Positions 1 to 8,426 of a stretch of 64,000 nt of DNA are shown here, piece by piece. Made by a program: the position numbers and the translations under genes. Below the pieces are notes generated by a model, which worked only from the letters and a program-made list of their open reading frames with translations, had not been told where the DNA came from and made no database searches. The stretch comes from RYN-230 sp963841695. Lineage in GTDB: Bacteria > Actinomycetota > Actinomycetes > Streptosporangiales > Streptosporangiaceae. Within the stretch, counting starts at the first letter, position 1. Every line of letters begins with the position of its first letter. The stretch is from positions 434,001 to 498,000 of the forward strand of contig CAWJDQ010000002.1 in NCBI GenBank assembly GCA_963841695.1, given 5' to 3'.

Positions 1-962
1 AGCGTTCCGCCTCCACTGTTGAGGAAGGCGGAGACGGTCTTCATACAAGACCCGAGCAGTTCCGCGCTGCGGTTTTGCAGCTTCGTGTCCCATCGCATCG
101 TCTGCTTGAACTCAAGGGAGCCGCTCTCGCCACCGGCTATGAGCAGCCCGAGATCGGCTGTCTTTTCGATGTCACGCAGCTCATCGAGAACGGCCTGCGC
201 GCTCCGTGGCCGGTCTTCTCGGTCGGGGGCCAGCATGGAGACAATGAGTGTATCTAGGCGCGGAGGAACGTCCGGGCGCAACTGGGATGGCGGTACCTGG
301 GCCCGGGTTCCTCCGGCTGGGGGTAGAGCACCTGTCAGGAGCTCGTACAGCACGGCACCCAGAGCGTATAGATCCGTCCGCTGATCGGGCGTGGCGTGAC
401 TCAGCAACTCCGGTGCGGCAAAACCCTCCGCTGTGAAGGGAACGAGGGCTGCCACGGACACCTCCTCGGCCGAAATCGCCTGATCGAAGTCTCCGAGATG
501 GGCGACGCCCCGCTCGTCGAGCAGGATGTTCGTTGCGGCGACATCTCGGTGGATAACGCCGCGCCCATGCACGTGAGCAAGCGCCCGGCACAGTTGCCGG
601 GCTGTGCGGAAGAAGTCAGCCAGGGGTACCGGTGAGTCTCTGGCCACAAGATCTTGGCTGCGGTCGCGGAGCCTTCCACCAGGCAGGTATTCGAACACAA
701 GGTATGGGCTCAGCGAGTCAAGGTCGAAGTCGTGCAGCGTAACGATGAAATCGTGTGATCCCACCTTGCCCATCATTTCCACTTCTCGCTGGCTAGCGCT
801 GGGATCAGAGCCTGACTCCATGACGGCAAGGGCAACCTGCCGATGTCCATGCGCCTTCATATCGGACGCGAGGTAGGTCCACTTACGTTCGCCGTGGGCG
901 ATGACACTTTCGATCCGGTAACGGTCGGCGAAGACCGATCCCGCTGACAGAGGGGCATCCAC
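1..962 (-). CDS. Atypical (WNK-like) protein kinase fused to AlbA_2/Schlafen-type domain, partial
   Basis: About 320 residues are visible, reading off the left edge. The GTG at 962 follows a GGGAAGG ribosome binding site and an in-frame stop. Residues 12-255 form a Hanks-type kinase: HRDVAATN at 138-145, DFD instead of DFG at 158-160, FAAPELL at 181-187, then a RTDLYALGAVLYELLTG block. The beta-3 lysine is absent (VALAVM, residues 43-48), but the glycine-loop segment IAHGERKWTYLAS places a lysine where WNK kinases carry theirs. Residues about 279-320 (ESGSLEFKQTMRWDTK, then KTVSAFLNSGGGT) match the start of an AlbA_2/Schlafen putative nucleic-acid-binding domain. Kinase fold and fusion are seen; retained catalysis and a signalling or defence role are inferred. 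The rest of the domain is outside the window. Confidence 0.85.
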   Translation of the reverse strand, partial: MDAPLSAGSVFADRYRIESVIAHGERKWTYLASDMKAHGHRQVALAVMESGSDPSASQREVEMMGKVGSHDFIVTLHDFDLDSLSPYLVFEYLPGGRLRDRSQDLVARDSPVPLADFFRTARQLCRALAHVHGRGVIHRDVAATNILLDERGVAHLGDFDQAISAEEVSVAALVPFTAEGFAAPELLSHATPDQRTDLYALGAVLYELLTGALPPAGGTRAQVPPSQLRPDVPPRLDTLIVSMLAPDREDRPRSAQAVLDELRDIEKTADLGLLIAGGESGSLEFKQTMRWDTKLQNRSAELLGSCMKTVSAFLNSGGGT

Positions 963-1122
963 GCTCGGTCACCTTCCCATCAATCCTTTTTTGCGCTCTT
1001 CGGAGCCACCAATCCCTCAGGAACCCTATCCATTCGACGCCAAGACGGCCGTCGTGGTTCACACCAAGCGCCGGCGTCGTCCCGCCGCCGCCTGTTCGCC
1101 GCCTCCTTACCCTGCTTCGCGG

Positions 1123-1329
1123 TCACTGCGAAGAGGGGTCTAGCTGCTCATTCACGGGGAAGACCGACGCTTCATTCGCCTCAATAGACTCATGAGCATC
1201 CCCAGCCACGGTGGCTCGTTCGGCCCGGCCGCCGACGCTCTGCGCTAACCGCGTAAGGTATTGGCGCGAGCAGCCCAAGCACGGCCACCGGAAAATGCGA
1301 CAGACTGGAGCCCCCGTAAGGATCGGCAC
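1123..1329 (-). CDS. Possible small hypothetical protein with CxxC motif
   Basis: A 68-codon frame starting at GTG carries a short cysteine cluster near the N-terminus (C, then CLGC ten residues later) and an acidic tail. It follows the damaged KDG kinase by about 50 bases on the same strand but has no convincing ribosome binding site. I do not recognise a family. It may equally be non-coding; the flanks 963-1122 and 1330-1382 show nothing recognisable. Confidence 0.3.
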   Translation of the reverse strand: MPILTGAPVCRIFRWPCLGCSRQYLTRLAQSVGGRAERATVAGDAHESIEANEASVFPVNEQLDPSSQ

Positions 1330-1382
1330 TTGACCGCGACTGGACAGGCCTGCCTGGTGGGGCAGTCCGTCGGCCTGCGTTC

Positions 1383-2482
1383 TCACCGCCGGACGCGGGC
1401 CCCGGCCCCCGCCGCCAGCGCCTGCACTTCCGCCAGGCTGGCCATTGACGTGTCCCCGGGGGTCGTCATGGCCAGGCCCCATGTGCGGTGCCAAGCTCCG
1501 CGGCGGCGCGCAGATCATCGGCCGTGAGGAGACCGTAGATCAGGCCGGACGCGAAGCTGTCACCCCCGCCCACGCGGTCATAGATCTCCAGAGCCGGACG
1601 GTGCTTAGCCTCGACGAAGCCGCTGGGGGAGGACCACGCTATGGCCCCCCAGTCATTGACTGAGGCGCTGACGACAGCGCGCAGGGTGGTCGCGACGACG
1701 GCGAACCCGAACTCGGAGGTGACCTGGCTGATCATCGCCTTGAAGCTCTCGGCCTCGAGTCCAGACAAGTCTTCGCTGGTGTTCGGCACCTGATGGCCGA
1801 GGCGGGCGGTGAAGTCCTCCTCGTTTCCGATCATGGCGTCAACGTGCTTGGCGAGCGCACGGTTGCCTTCCTGGGCACGCTGCTGGCCGCCGTAGCTGGT
1901 CCATAGGCTCGGGCGGTAGTTCAGGTCATAAGACACGATGGTTCCGTGCCGCCGGGCTGCTGTCATGGCCGCGTCGATGACCTCGGGCGTCGTCTGGGAC
2001 AGGCCAGCGTAGATGCCGCCGGTGTGGAACCAGCGGGCGCCGAGGACCCCGAACACATGGTCCCAGTCAACATCGCCGGCTTTCAGCTGGCTGGCTGCTG
2101 TGTGCCCGCGATCCGAGACACCCTGGGCCCCGCGCACCCCGAAGCCTCGTTCGGTGAAGTTGAGACCATTACGGACCGTGCACCCAAGGCCGTCATAGGA
2201 GACCCAGCGGACCAGGGATACGTCAACGCCGCCCTGGAGCATGAGGTCCTTGACGAGGCGGCCCACCGCTTTGTCGGCCAGGGCGGTGACGATGGCTGTG
2301 CGGAGGCCGAAGCACCCCCGCAGGCCGCGGGCCACGTTGTACTCGCCGCCGCCCTCCCACACGCGGAACTCGCGGGTGGTCTTGACTCGCATGTCGCCGG
2401 GGTCGAGACGGAGCATCACTTCGCCGAGCGACACCAGATCGAAGGCGCATTCCGCACGGGGACGCAGATTGAGAATGGGCAC
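1383..2482 (-). CDS. kdgK: 2-keto-3-deoxygluconate kinase (PfkB family), one frameshift
   Basis: PfkB-family sugar kinase that phosphorylates 2-keto-3-deoxygluconate to KDPG. The GTG start at 2482 follows GAGAGGAGAG. Seen: the family N-terminus (FDLVSLGEVMLRLDPGD), EGGGEYNVARGL, SYDLNYRPSLW, and the catalytic anion-hole motif DRVGGGDSFASGL. The frame stops early after GTAHGAWP at about 1466, but the next frame continues with MTTPGDTSMASLAEVQAL to a TGA at 1383, exactly the family C-terminus; restoring one C in the GGGGCC-TGG run repairs it. Whether this is a mutation or an assembly error cannot be told. It sits 13 bases downstream of a KDPG aldolase remnant, the usual eda-kdgK pairing of Entner-Doudoroff type sugar-acid catabolism. 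Confidence 0.85.
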
Positions 2483-2495
2483 ATTCTCTCCTCTC

Positions 2496-2660
2496 TCAGT
2501 CGGCGGGCAGGCACCTGGCGACGGCGGCGACGGCCTCAGCGGCCAGCCGGCTGACGTCGGCCCACCTCTGCTCAGAGGCCAGCCGGGCAGCCGCCATCCA
2601 GCTGCCTCCGACGGCCAGGACTGACGGCAGGGCGAGATAGTCCTCGAGGTTGTCCCGGGA
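2496..2660 (-). pseudogene. eda: KDPG aldolase C-terminal remnant
   Basis: Only the last 55 or so residues are recognisable: DNLEDYLALPSVLAVGGSWM followed by RWADVSRLAAEAVAAV, the end of 2-dehydro-3-deoxyphosphogluconate aldolase. The preceding 130-150 residues, including the Schiff-base lysine, are absent; upstream sequence to 2834 is not homologous. The break is sharp, so deletion or rearrangement is likelier than a sequencing slip. With kdgK it formed a two-gene unit. Confidence 0.7.
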
Positions 2661-2834
2661 AGCGGAGTAGCCAGGACCACACGTAGCGATCATGCATTCG
2701 AGCCCTACCTCCAAGCAGGATCGTCAGATCAACGAGCTGAGCAATGCAGGCGGCTCACCATGGCTGTGTTTCAAGCGGGACGCGACCGATCTCTCCCCAG
2801 CCGCAGCTTCTCACCTGCCTCAGAGCTGGCGAGC

Positions 2835-4973
2835 CTAGCTCTCTGCCTTCTGTCCTTTCCTTAGGGACAGCGAACGCATGAGGACCTGGGCGACGTCGAC
2901 GACTTCGAGGGTGTCCTTGGCTTGTCCGGAGGCTTTCTTGGCCGCGACGGCGTCGCCCAGCATGACCAGGCAGTAGGGGCAGCCGGTGGAGATGGTGTCC
3001 GGGTCGGTGCCCAGGGCCTCGTCGATCCGCTCGGTGCCGATCCGCTTGCCGATGCGCTCTTCCATCCACATCCGCGCGCCGCCCGCGCCGCAGCAGAACC
3101 CGCGGTCCTTGCACCGGTGCATCTCCTGCGCCTGCACGCCGGGGACGGCTTCCATGATTTCCCGGGGCGGGGTGAACACCTTGTTGTGCCGGCCGAGGAA
3201 ACACGGGTCGTGGTAGGTGATCTTCTCCTCCACCGCGGTGACCGGGGTGATCTTGCCCTGCTCGACCAGCCGGGCCAGCAGCTGGGTGTGGTGGACCACC
3301 TCATAGTCCCCGCCCAGCTGCGGGTACTCGTTGGCGATCGTGTTGAAGCAGTGCGGGCAGGACGCGACGATCGTCTTCCGCGGCCGGCCGGCCTCGTTGA
3401 GGGTCTCGATGTTCTGGCCGGCGAGCATGGAGTAGACGAACTCGTTGCCCATCCGCCGCGCCGGGTCCCCGGTGCAGGCCTCGGCCGGCCCGAGGACCGC
3501 GAAGCTCACCCCGGCCTGGTGCAGCAGCGTCGCGATGGCCTTGGTGGTCTTCCTGGCCCGGTCTTCCAGCGCCCCGGCGCAGCCGACCCAGAACAGGTAC
3601 TCCACGTCCGGGCTCGAGCTTCCCGTCGACGACCGGGACCTCGAAGTCGAGCTCCTCGGCCCAGGCCAGCCGCCGGGCCGCGCCCATGCCCCAGGGGTCG
3701 CCCTTGTTCTCCAGGTTCTTCAGCATCCCGGCCGCCTCGGGGGAACGCGGACTCGATCAGGACCTGGTGGCGGCGCATCCCGTCGATGTGGTCGATGTGC
3801 TCGATATCGACCGGGCATTCCTCCACGCACGCCCCGCAGTTCGTGCACGACCAGAGCACGTCCGGGTCGATCACCCCGTGCTCCGCCTCGGTGCCCACCA
3901 GCGGGCGGCCCGCCTCGAACTTGATGCGCGTCCGGCAGCTTCTCCCGGGCCTCGTCGCGGCCGCCAGCAGGTAGGGCGCCTTGGCCAGGGCGTGGTCGCG
4001 CAGGTCCAGGATGACCTGCTTGGGCGACAGCGGCTTGCCGGTCGCCCAGGCCGGGCACTGGGACTGGCACCGGCCGCACTCGGTGCAGGTGGCCATGTCC
4101 AGCAGGCCCTTCCAGGTGAAGTCCTCGATCTTCCCCAGGCCGAACACGTCGGTGTCCGGGTCGGCCTCCTCGAAGTCCAGCACCGTGCCGTTCGCTGCGC
4201 ATCGGCTCCAGGGCGCCCAGCGCGCTCGGGCGGCGGGAGAACAGCACGTTGATGGGCGCGGTGATGATGTGCAGATGCTTGGAGTAGGTCACGAACACCC
4301 CGAACCCGAGCACCACCGCCAGCTGCAGCAGCAGGAAGGTGGTCTCGATCACCCTGTTCGCACTCACGCCGAGCGGGGCCAGCCAGTGCCCGGCGATCTG
4401 CGACGCGAACGCACCATGCGGGTAGGGGAAGTCGCCGGTGTTGATCTGCGCCCCGCGGTAGATCAGCAGCGTCGCGATCACGGCGAAGATCCCGCCCAGC
4501 ACCAGCCACGCGGCCCCGGTGTGACTGCCGGAGAACCGGGAATCGCGGCCCTCCTTCTCCGGGTTGTTACGCAGCCGGATGACCGCGAACGTGACGATGC
4601 CGGCCAGCACCCCCACCGCGAACAGGTCCTCGATGAACCCGACCAGCGCCCAGTGGCCGATCCCCCAGATCGCGAACGTCTTGTCGAACAAGTCCCCGTA
4701 CGCCTCGATGATCGTCAGCAGCAGCACGATGAAACCCCAGAACGTCACCGCGTGCGCGGCCCCCGGGACCGTCCAGCGCAGCAGCTTGCGCTGCCCGATC
4801 ACCTCAGCAGCCTGCACCCCGGCATCACGGCCCGGATGCGAGCGCACCGCCGCGATCCGCTCCGGCGCCGGCTGCCCCGCCCGCCCTGCCCGGTACAGCC
4901 ACCACAGCCGCCGGCCCGCCAGCGCAAACGCCGCCACCGTCACAACCAGGCCGACCACGATCCGCACGACCAC
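2835..4973 (-). CDS. etfD: EtfD-like membrane Fe-S oxidoreductase, several frameshifts
   Basis: About 710 residues when the frames are joined, as in mycobacterial Rv0338c/EtfD, which passes electrons from ETF to menaquinone during beta-oxidation. GTG start at 4973 after GAGGAGG. Order: five or six membrane helices of nitrate-reductase-gamma type (about 1-250), a 4Fe-4S pair (CTECGRCQSQCP and CTNCGACVEECPVD), then two CCG domains (WVGCAGALED; SCPHCFNTIANEYP; HDPCFLGRHNKVF; CCGAGGARMWMEE; STGCPYC). Frame changes occur near 4190, twice near 3930-3960, near 3750 and near 3610. All cysteine motifs survive, so the gene is probably functional and the indels are consensus errors. It is the only candidate here to serve the eight acyl-CoA dehydrogenases; no etfAB is present in the window. 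Confidence 0.8.
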
Positions 4974-5071
4974 GAAGAACCTCCTCAAGCGGCAGCGGGG
5001 AGCGCAACTAGTCAGAACATCCAGGAGCACTTTGCCGGGTGCTCACGGGGTGAGCACGCACAGCCACGCTG

Positions 5072-5896
5072 TCAACGTCCCTGCCACTGCGGAGGTCGCT
5101 TCGCGGCGAAGGCTTTGGCGCCTTCCGCGGCGTCATGGGTCCCGCGCAGCTTGCGGCGCTCTTCGTCAGTCGCGGCCCACCCGCTCTCATCGTCGGTCAG
5201 CCGCCCGTTAAGCACGTCGCGCAGGATGCGTCGGCTGGCGCGGACGGATAGAGGGGCGTTTGCGGCGATGCCACGCGCGAGCGACAAGGCCTCATCGAGC
5301 AGCTTCACCGGTTCGGTAAGACGGCTGACGAGGCCCCATCGAAGGGCCGCGCTGGCGTCGATCGGCTCGCCGGTCAACAACATCTCAGCGGCCACCTTGG
5401 GTGGCAGCTGACGGGTGAGCCGGAACATGCCGCCAGCCGCGGCGAGCTGCCCCACGCGAACCTCTGGTAGACCGAACGTCGCGTTCGTCGCCGCGATGGC
5501 AATGTCGCAGGCGAGCACGATCTCGAGCCCGCCTCCCACCGCGATCCCGTTGACCGCGGCGATAATCGGCGTGATCAGATCCTGTCGGGTGATCCCGGCG
5601 AATCCCCACCCGCGATTTTCAGGCGGGATGACCGGCTCGCCATGAGCCAACGCACGAAGATCGGCCCCGGCGCAGAACGCGATCTCGCCTGCACCAGTCA
5701 GGACGATAGCCCGGACGCTCGGATCCCGGTCGGCTTCGTGGAGCGCGGTCCCCAGTCGCCGGGCGACGTCCACGTTGACAGCGTTGCGCCGGGAGGGCCG
5801 GTTCAAGGTCAGCTGGGTGATCCCATCCATCCGGGTCACCAGCACGGAGTCGGGCATCGCGGTGTCAGCCACCGGGTGCGGCACGGGGGTGCTCAT
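5072..5896 (-). CDS. Enoyl-CoA hydratase/isomerase (crotonase family)
   Basis: 274-residue crotonase-fold enzyme, predicted to hydrate 2-enoyl-CoA esters. ATG at 5896 overlaps the stop of the upstream aldo/keto reductase (ATGA), so the two are translationally coupled. Seen: LTLNRPSRRNAVN, oxyanion-hole motif AFCAGADL, NGIAVGGGLEIVLACDIAIA and the catalytic-glutamate segment GLPEVRVGQLAAAGG. The tail EGAKAFAAKRPPQWQGR closely resembles that of the hydratase at 24721, so the two are paralogues. Substrate unknown. Confidence 0.85.
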   Translation of the reverse strand: MSTPVPHPVADTAMPDSVLVTRMDGITQLTLNRPSRRNAVNVDVARRLGTALHEADRDPSVRAIVLTGAGEIAFCAGADLRALAHGEPVIPPENRGWGFAGITRQDLITPIIAAVNGIAVGGGLEIVLACDIAIAATNATFGLPEVRVGQLAAAGGMFRLTRQLPPKVAAEMLLTGEPIDASAALRWGLVSRLTEPVKLLDEALSLARGIAANAPLSVRASRRILRDVLNGRLTDDESGWAATDEERRKLRGTHDAAEGAKAFAAKRPPQWQGR

Positions 5897-6975
5897 GACT
5901 GGGACAAACCGACCCGCCTGGGGTCGTCCAGCGCGCACCTCCGGTGCACCGGCCGACGGCGCAGGTCGGCTATCTGGATTTCGCGCGGCCAGTAAGCCGG
6001 GTCGTCGGGGTTCACGTCCGTCCCGGGCGGGACGATCGCGTCGATCGCGTCAAGCACGTCGTCGGACAGGCAAGTGCCCGCGTGGGCCAGCAGGTCCGTC
6101 AGCTGTTCAACTGTCCTCGGCCCGATGATCGCCGAGGTCACGCTGGGGTGGGCCATCACGAACCCAAGCGCGAGGGCCGGGAGGGTGACTCCGGCCTCGT
6201 TGGCCAGCGCGAGCAGCCTGTCCACGACGGCCACCTTGGCCGCGTTGCCGGGCAACTCCGAGTCAAAACGATGCGGGAGCACACGTCGGCGGCCGGTGGA
6301 CATGTCGACCGAGTCGCGATTCTGGTACTTACCCGCGAGCCAGCCCCCGCTCATCGGTCCCCACACCAGTACGCCCATCCCGTACCGCGCGCAGGTCGGG
6401 AGCGCGCTCCTCTCGGATCCGCGCATGAGAATTGAGTAGGGGGGCTGCTCGGTGCGAAAACGTACGTATCCCCAGCGCTCGGAGGCCCATTGGGCTTCCA
6501 CTATCTGCTCGGCCGGGAAGGTCGAGGTGCCAACGAAACGCACCTTGCCCTGGTGAACAAGATCCGAGAGGACCGACAGCGTTTCCTCGATGTCGGTCGA
6601 GTGGTCAGGCCGGTGCAGCTGGTACACGTCGATGTAGTCGGTCTGCAGTCGCCGCAGGCTGTCCTCCACGGCCCGGAGGACCCACCGCCGCCCATTGCCA
6701 GCCATGTTCGGCTTGTCGCCCATCTTGCCGTGCACCTTCGTGGCCAGCACGATGTCATCGCGACGTCCTTTGAGCGCCCGGCCCAGGATTTCCTCTGACT
6801 GGCCAGCGGAATAGAAGTCAGCGGTGTCGATGAAATTGATGCCGGCGTCCAGAGCCGCGTCGATGACCCGGCGGTTGTCAACCTCAACAGTCTGCGCGAA
6901 TCTGCCGAAGTTCAAGCCGCCCAGGCAGTAGGGACTCACCTTAAGCCCGGTTCCGCCGAGGGTTCGCATCCGCAT
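5893..6975 (-). CDS. Aldo/keto reductase
   Basis: 360-residue NADPH-dependent aldo/keto reductase. Seen: RTLGGTGLKVSPYCLGGLNFG start, tetrad positions in NFIDTADFYS (Asp, Tyr), TKVHGKM (Lys) and QLHRPD (His), and the NADP-binding end SAIIGPRTVEQL. It could interconvert a carbonyl and an alcohol on a catabolic intermediate. It lies 49 bases downstream of the acyl-CoA dehydrogenase at 7024 and overlaps the hydratase start, making one minus-strand operon (7024-5896-5072). The C-terminus extends 40 residues beyond the usual barrel end and is arginine-rich. Confidence 0.85.
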   Translation of the reverse strand: MRMRTLGGTGLKVSPYCLGGLNFGRFAQTVEVDNRRVIDAALDAGINFIDTADFYSAGQSEEILGRALKGRRDDIVLATKVHGKMGDKPNMAGNGRRWVLRAVEDSLRRLQTDYIDVYQLHRPDHSTDIEETLSVLSDLVHQGKVRFVGTSTFPAEQIVEAQWASERWGYVRFRTEQPPYSILMRGSERSALPTCARYGMGVLVWGPMSGGWLAGKYQNRDSVDMSTGRRRVLPHRFDSELPGNAAKVAVVDRLLALANEAGVTLPALALGFVMAHPSVTSAIIGPRTVEQLTDLLAHAGTCLSDDVLDAIDAIVPPGTDVNPDDPAYWPREIQIADLRRRPVHRRCALDDPRRVGLSQS

Positions 6976-7023
6976 ATCTCGTCCTCCAAAGGCTGCCGGG
7001 GTAAAGCTGATTCCGTGCGGAAC

Positions 7024-8268
7024 TCACAAAAAGCTGTCGCCGCGAATGACTCGTCGCGCAATGTTCCGCCGGAGGATCTCGGCGCTGCCATCCGCGACGC
7101 GGAGGATCCGCGAGTGGTGCCAGCCTTCATACAGCCGCAGCTCCGACGTAAACCCCATCCCGCCGTGCACCTGCATTGCACGGTCGAACACACGATGGCA
7201 CATCTCCACGGCGAACCCCTTGGCCATGTCAACCTGAAGTGAGGCGTCTAGCCCGAGCTCAATCCGGCGGGCGGCCTCCAAGCCCATGCATCGGGCTGCG
7301 TAGATCTCGCTGGCACTGTCGGCGATCGGGAAAGACACGCCCTGGTAGTCGCCAATGGCTTGGCCGAAGGCCTTGCGTGAGCCTGCGTAGTTTGCTGCCG
7401 CATCAAGCGCCCAGGTCGCCAGACCGACGCTGCGAGCCGTGTTGAAGAGTCGGCCGAGCGACACACCCGCCACGGCAACGTCGAATCCCGCGTCGAGCTT
7501 TCCGACCACGGCCGACGACGGCACCCTGACTTCGGAGAATGAAAGTATCGCCTCGTTCGAGCCGATACTTCCGAAGAGCTTGATGACGCTATCCACGCTA
7601 AAGCCCGGGCAGTCGGCCGACACCAGGAAGGCAGTGATTCCCCCGGACTTGGCACGTCTTTTGTCGCTGTCGGTGACTGCGAAGACCAGCACATAGTCGG
7701 CGATGGGTGAGTTCGTGATCCACTGCTTGGTCCCGGTAAGCAGCCAATCGGCACCGTCCGGGACAGCCCGCGTGCTCATGTTCCAGACGTCCGAGCCGGC
7801 CTCAGGTTCCGATAGCGCGAAGCACATCAGACTCTGGCCCGTATTCAGCGCGTTCGCTACCTCTGCCTGAGCGGGGGTGAACGCGCGCAGCACAGGCCCG
7901 GGCCCGGAAGCCCAGTGAGCGATCGCCTGCATCGGAAGGATGCGGTCCGGTCCGCAGTAACTGTGCAGGAACTCCCACGCCAGGAAATAGTCGGTCGCGC
8001 CCAGGCCGCCGCCCCCCACGTCGGTTGGCGCGAACATGGCGTAGAAGCCAGCCTTGGCAGCCGACTTCCGCACGGAGCGGAGGAGTTCACGGATCTCCGG
8101 GGAGTAGGCGCCGGTGTCATCGAACTTACGCCGCGGATCGCCTAGCAGGCGTTCGTTGGCCTGCTCGAGGGGGACGACCTCGCGGTCCACGAACACGCGG
8201 AGGCCGTCAATGATCTCCCGCCGTTCTGGGTCAAGCGGCGCACCGGCCGACCGGAGTGACGAGCTCAT
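7024..8268 (-). CDS. Acyl-CoA dehydrogenase
   Basis: 414 residues from the ATG at 8268, which has GGGAGAAGG eight bases upstream. FAD-dependent alpha,beta-dehydrogenation of an acyl-CoA. Seen: FALSEPEAGSDVWNM (FAD/substrate contact), KQWITNSPIADYVLVFA, GRLFNTARSVG, RKAFGQAIGDYQGVSFPIAD and the end region QVHGGMGFTSELRLYEGWHHSRILRVADGSAEI, with the active-site region before the GSAEI loop. This is a complete, conventional homomeric-type enzyme, unlike the paired chains at 12-20 kb. It is divergent from the acyl-CoA ligase at 8427; the 158-base gap contains an AT-rich TTACTATAAG stretch, a probable shared promoter. Confidence 0.85.
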   Translation of the reverse strand: MSSSLRSAGAPLDPERREIIDGLRVFVDREVVPLEQANERLLGDPRRKFDDTGAYSPEIRELLRSVRKSAAKAGFYAMFAPTDVGGGGLGATDYFLAWEFLHSYCGPDRILPMQAIAHWASGPGPVLRAFTPAQAEVANALNTGQSLMCFALSEPEAGSDVWNMSTRAVPDGADWLLTGTKQWITNSPIADYVLVFAVTDSDKRRAKSGGITAFLVSADCPGFSVDSVIKLFGSIGSNEAILSFSEVRVPSSAVVGKLDAGFDVAVAGVSLGRLFNTARSVGLATWALDAAANYAGSRKAFGQAIGDYQGVSFPIADSASEIYAARCMGLEAARRIELGLDASLQVDMAKGFAVEMCHRVFDRAMQVHGGMGFTSELRLYEGWHHSRILRVADGSAEILRRNIARRVIRGDSFL

Positions 8269-8426
8269 CGTGCCTTCTCCCCATGGGCCGCCATGGGAGC
8301 CAGCACCCTCAGCGGTACCCCTCTCGGATCTGTCTCCCTTGGATCTATCATCCAACTGATGTTACTATAAGTCCTCCGCTGAGAGCGGTTAAGAACCGTG
8401 GGGTCTTCGTCCGAGCGAGGTCGAGC

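Noticed and set aside
3981..5411. Long plus-strand open frame (476 codons)
   Set aside because: Low-complexity Arg/His/Pro-rich shadow of the EtfD-like gene on the other strand; no family signature.
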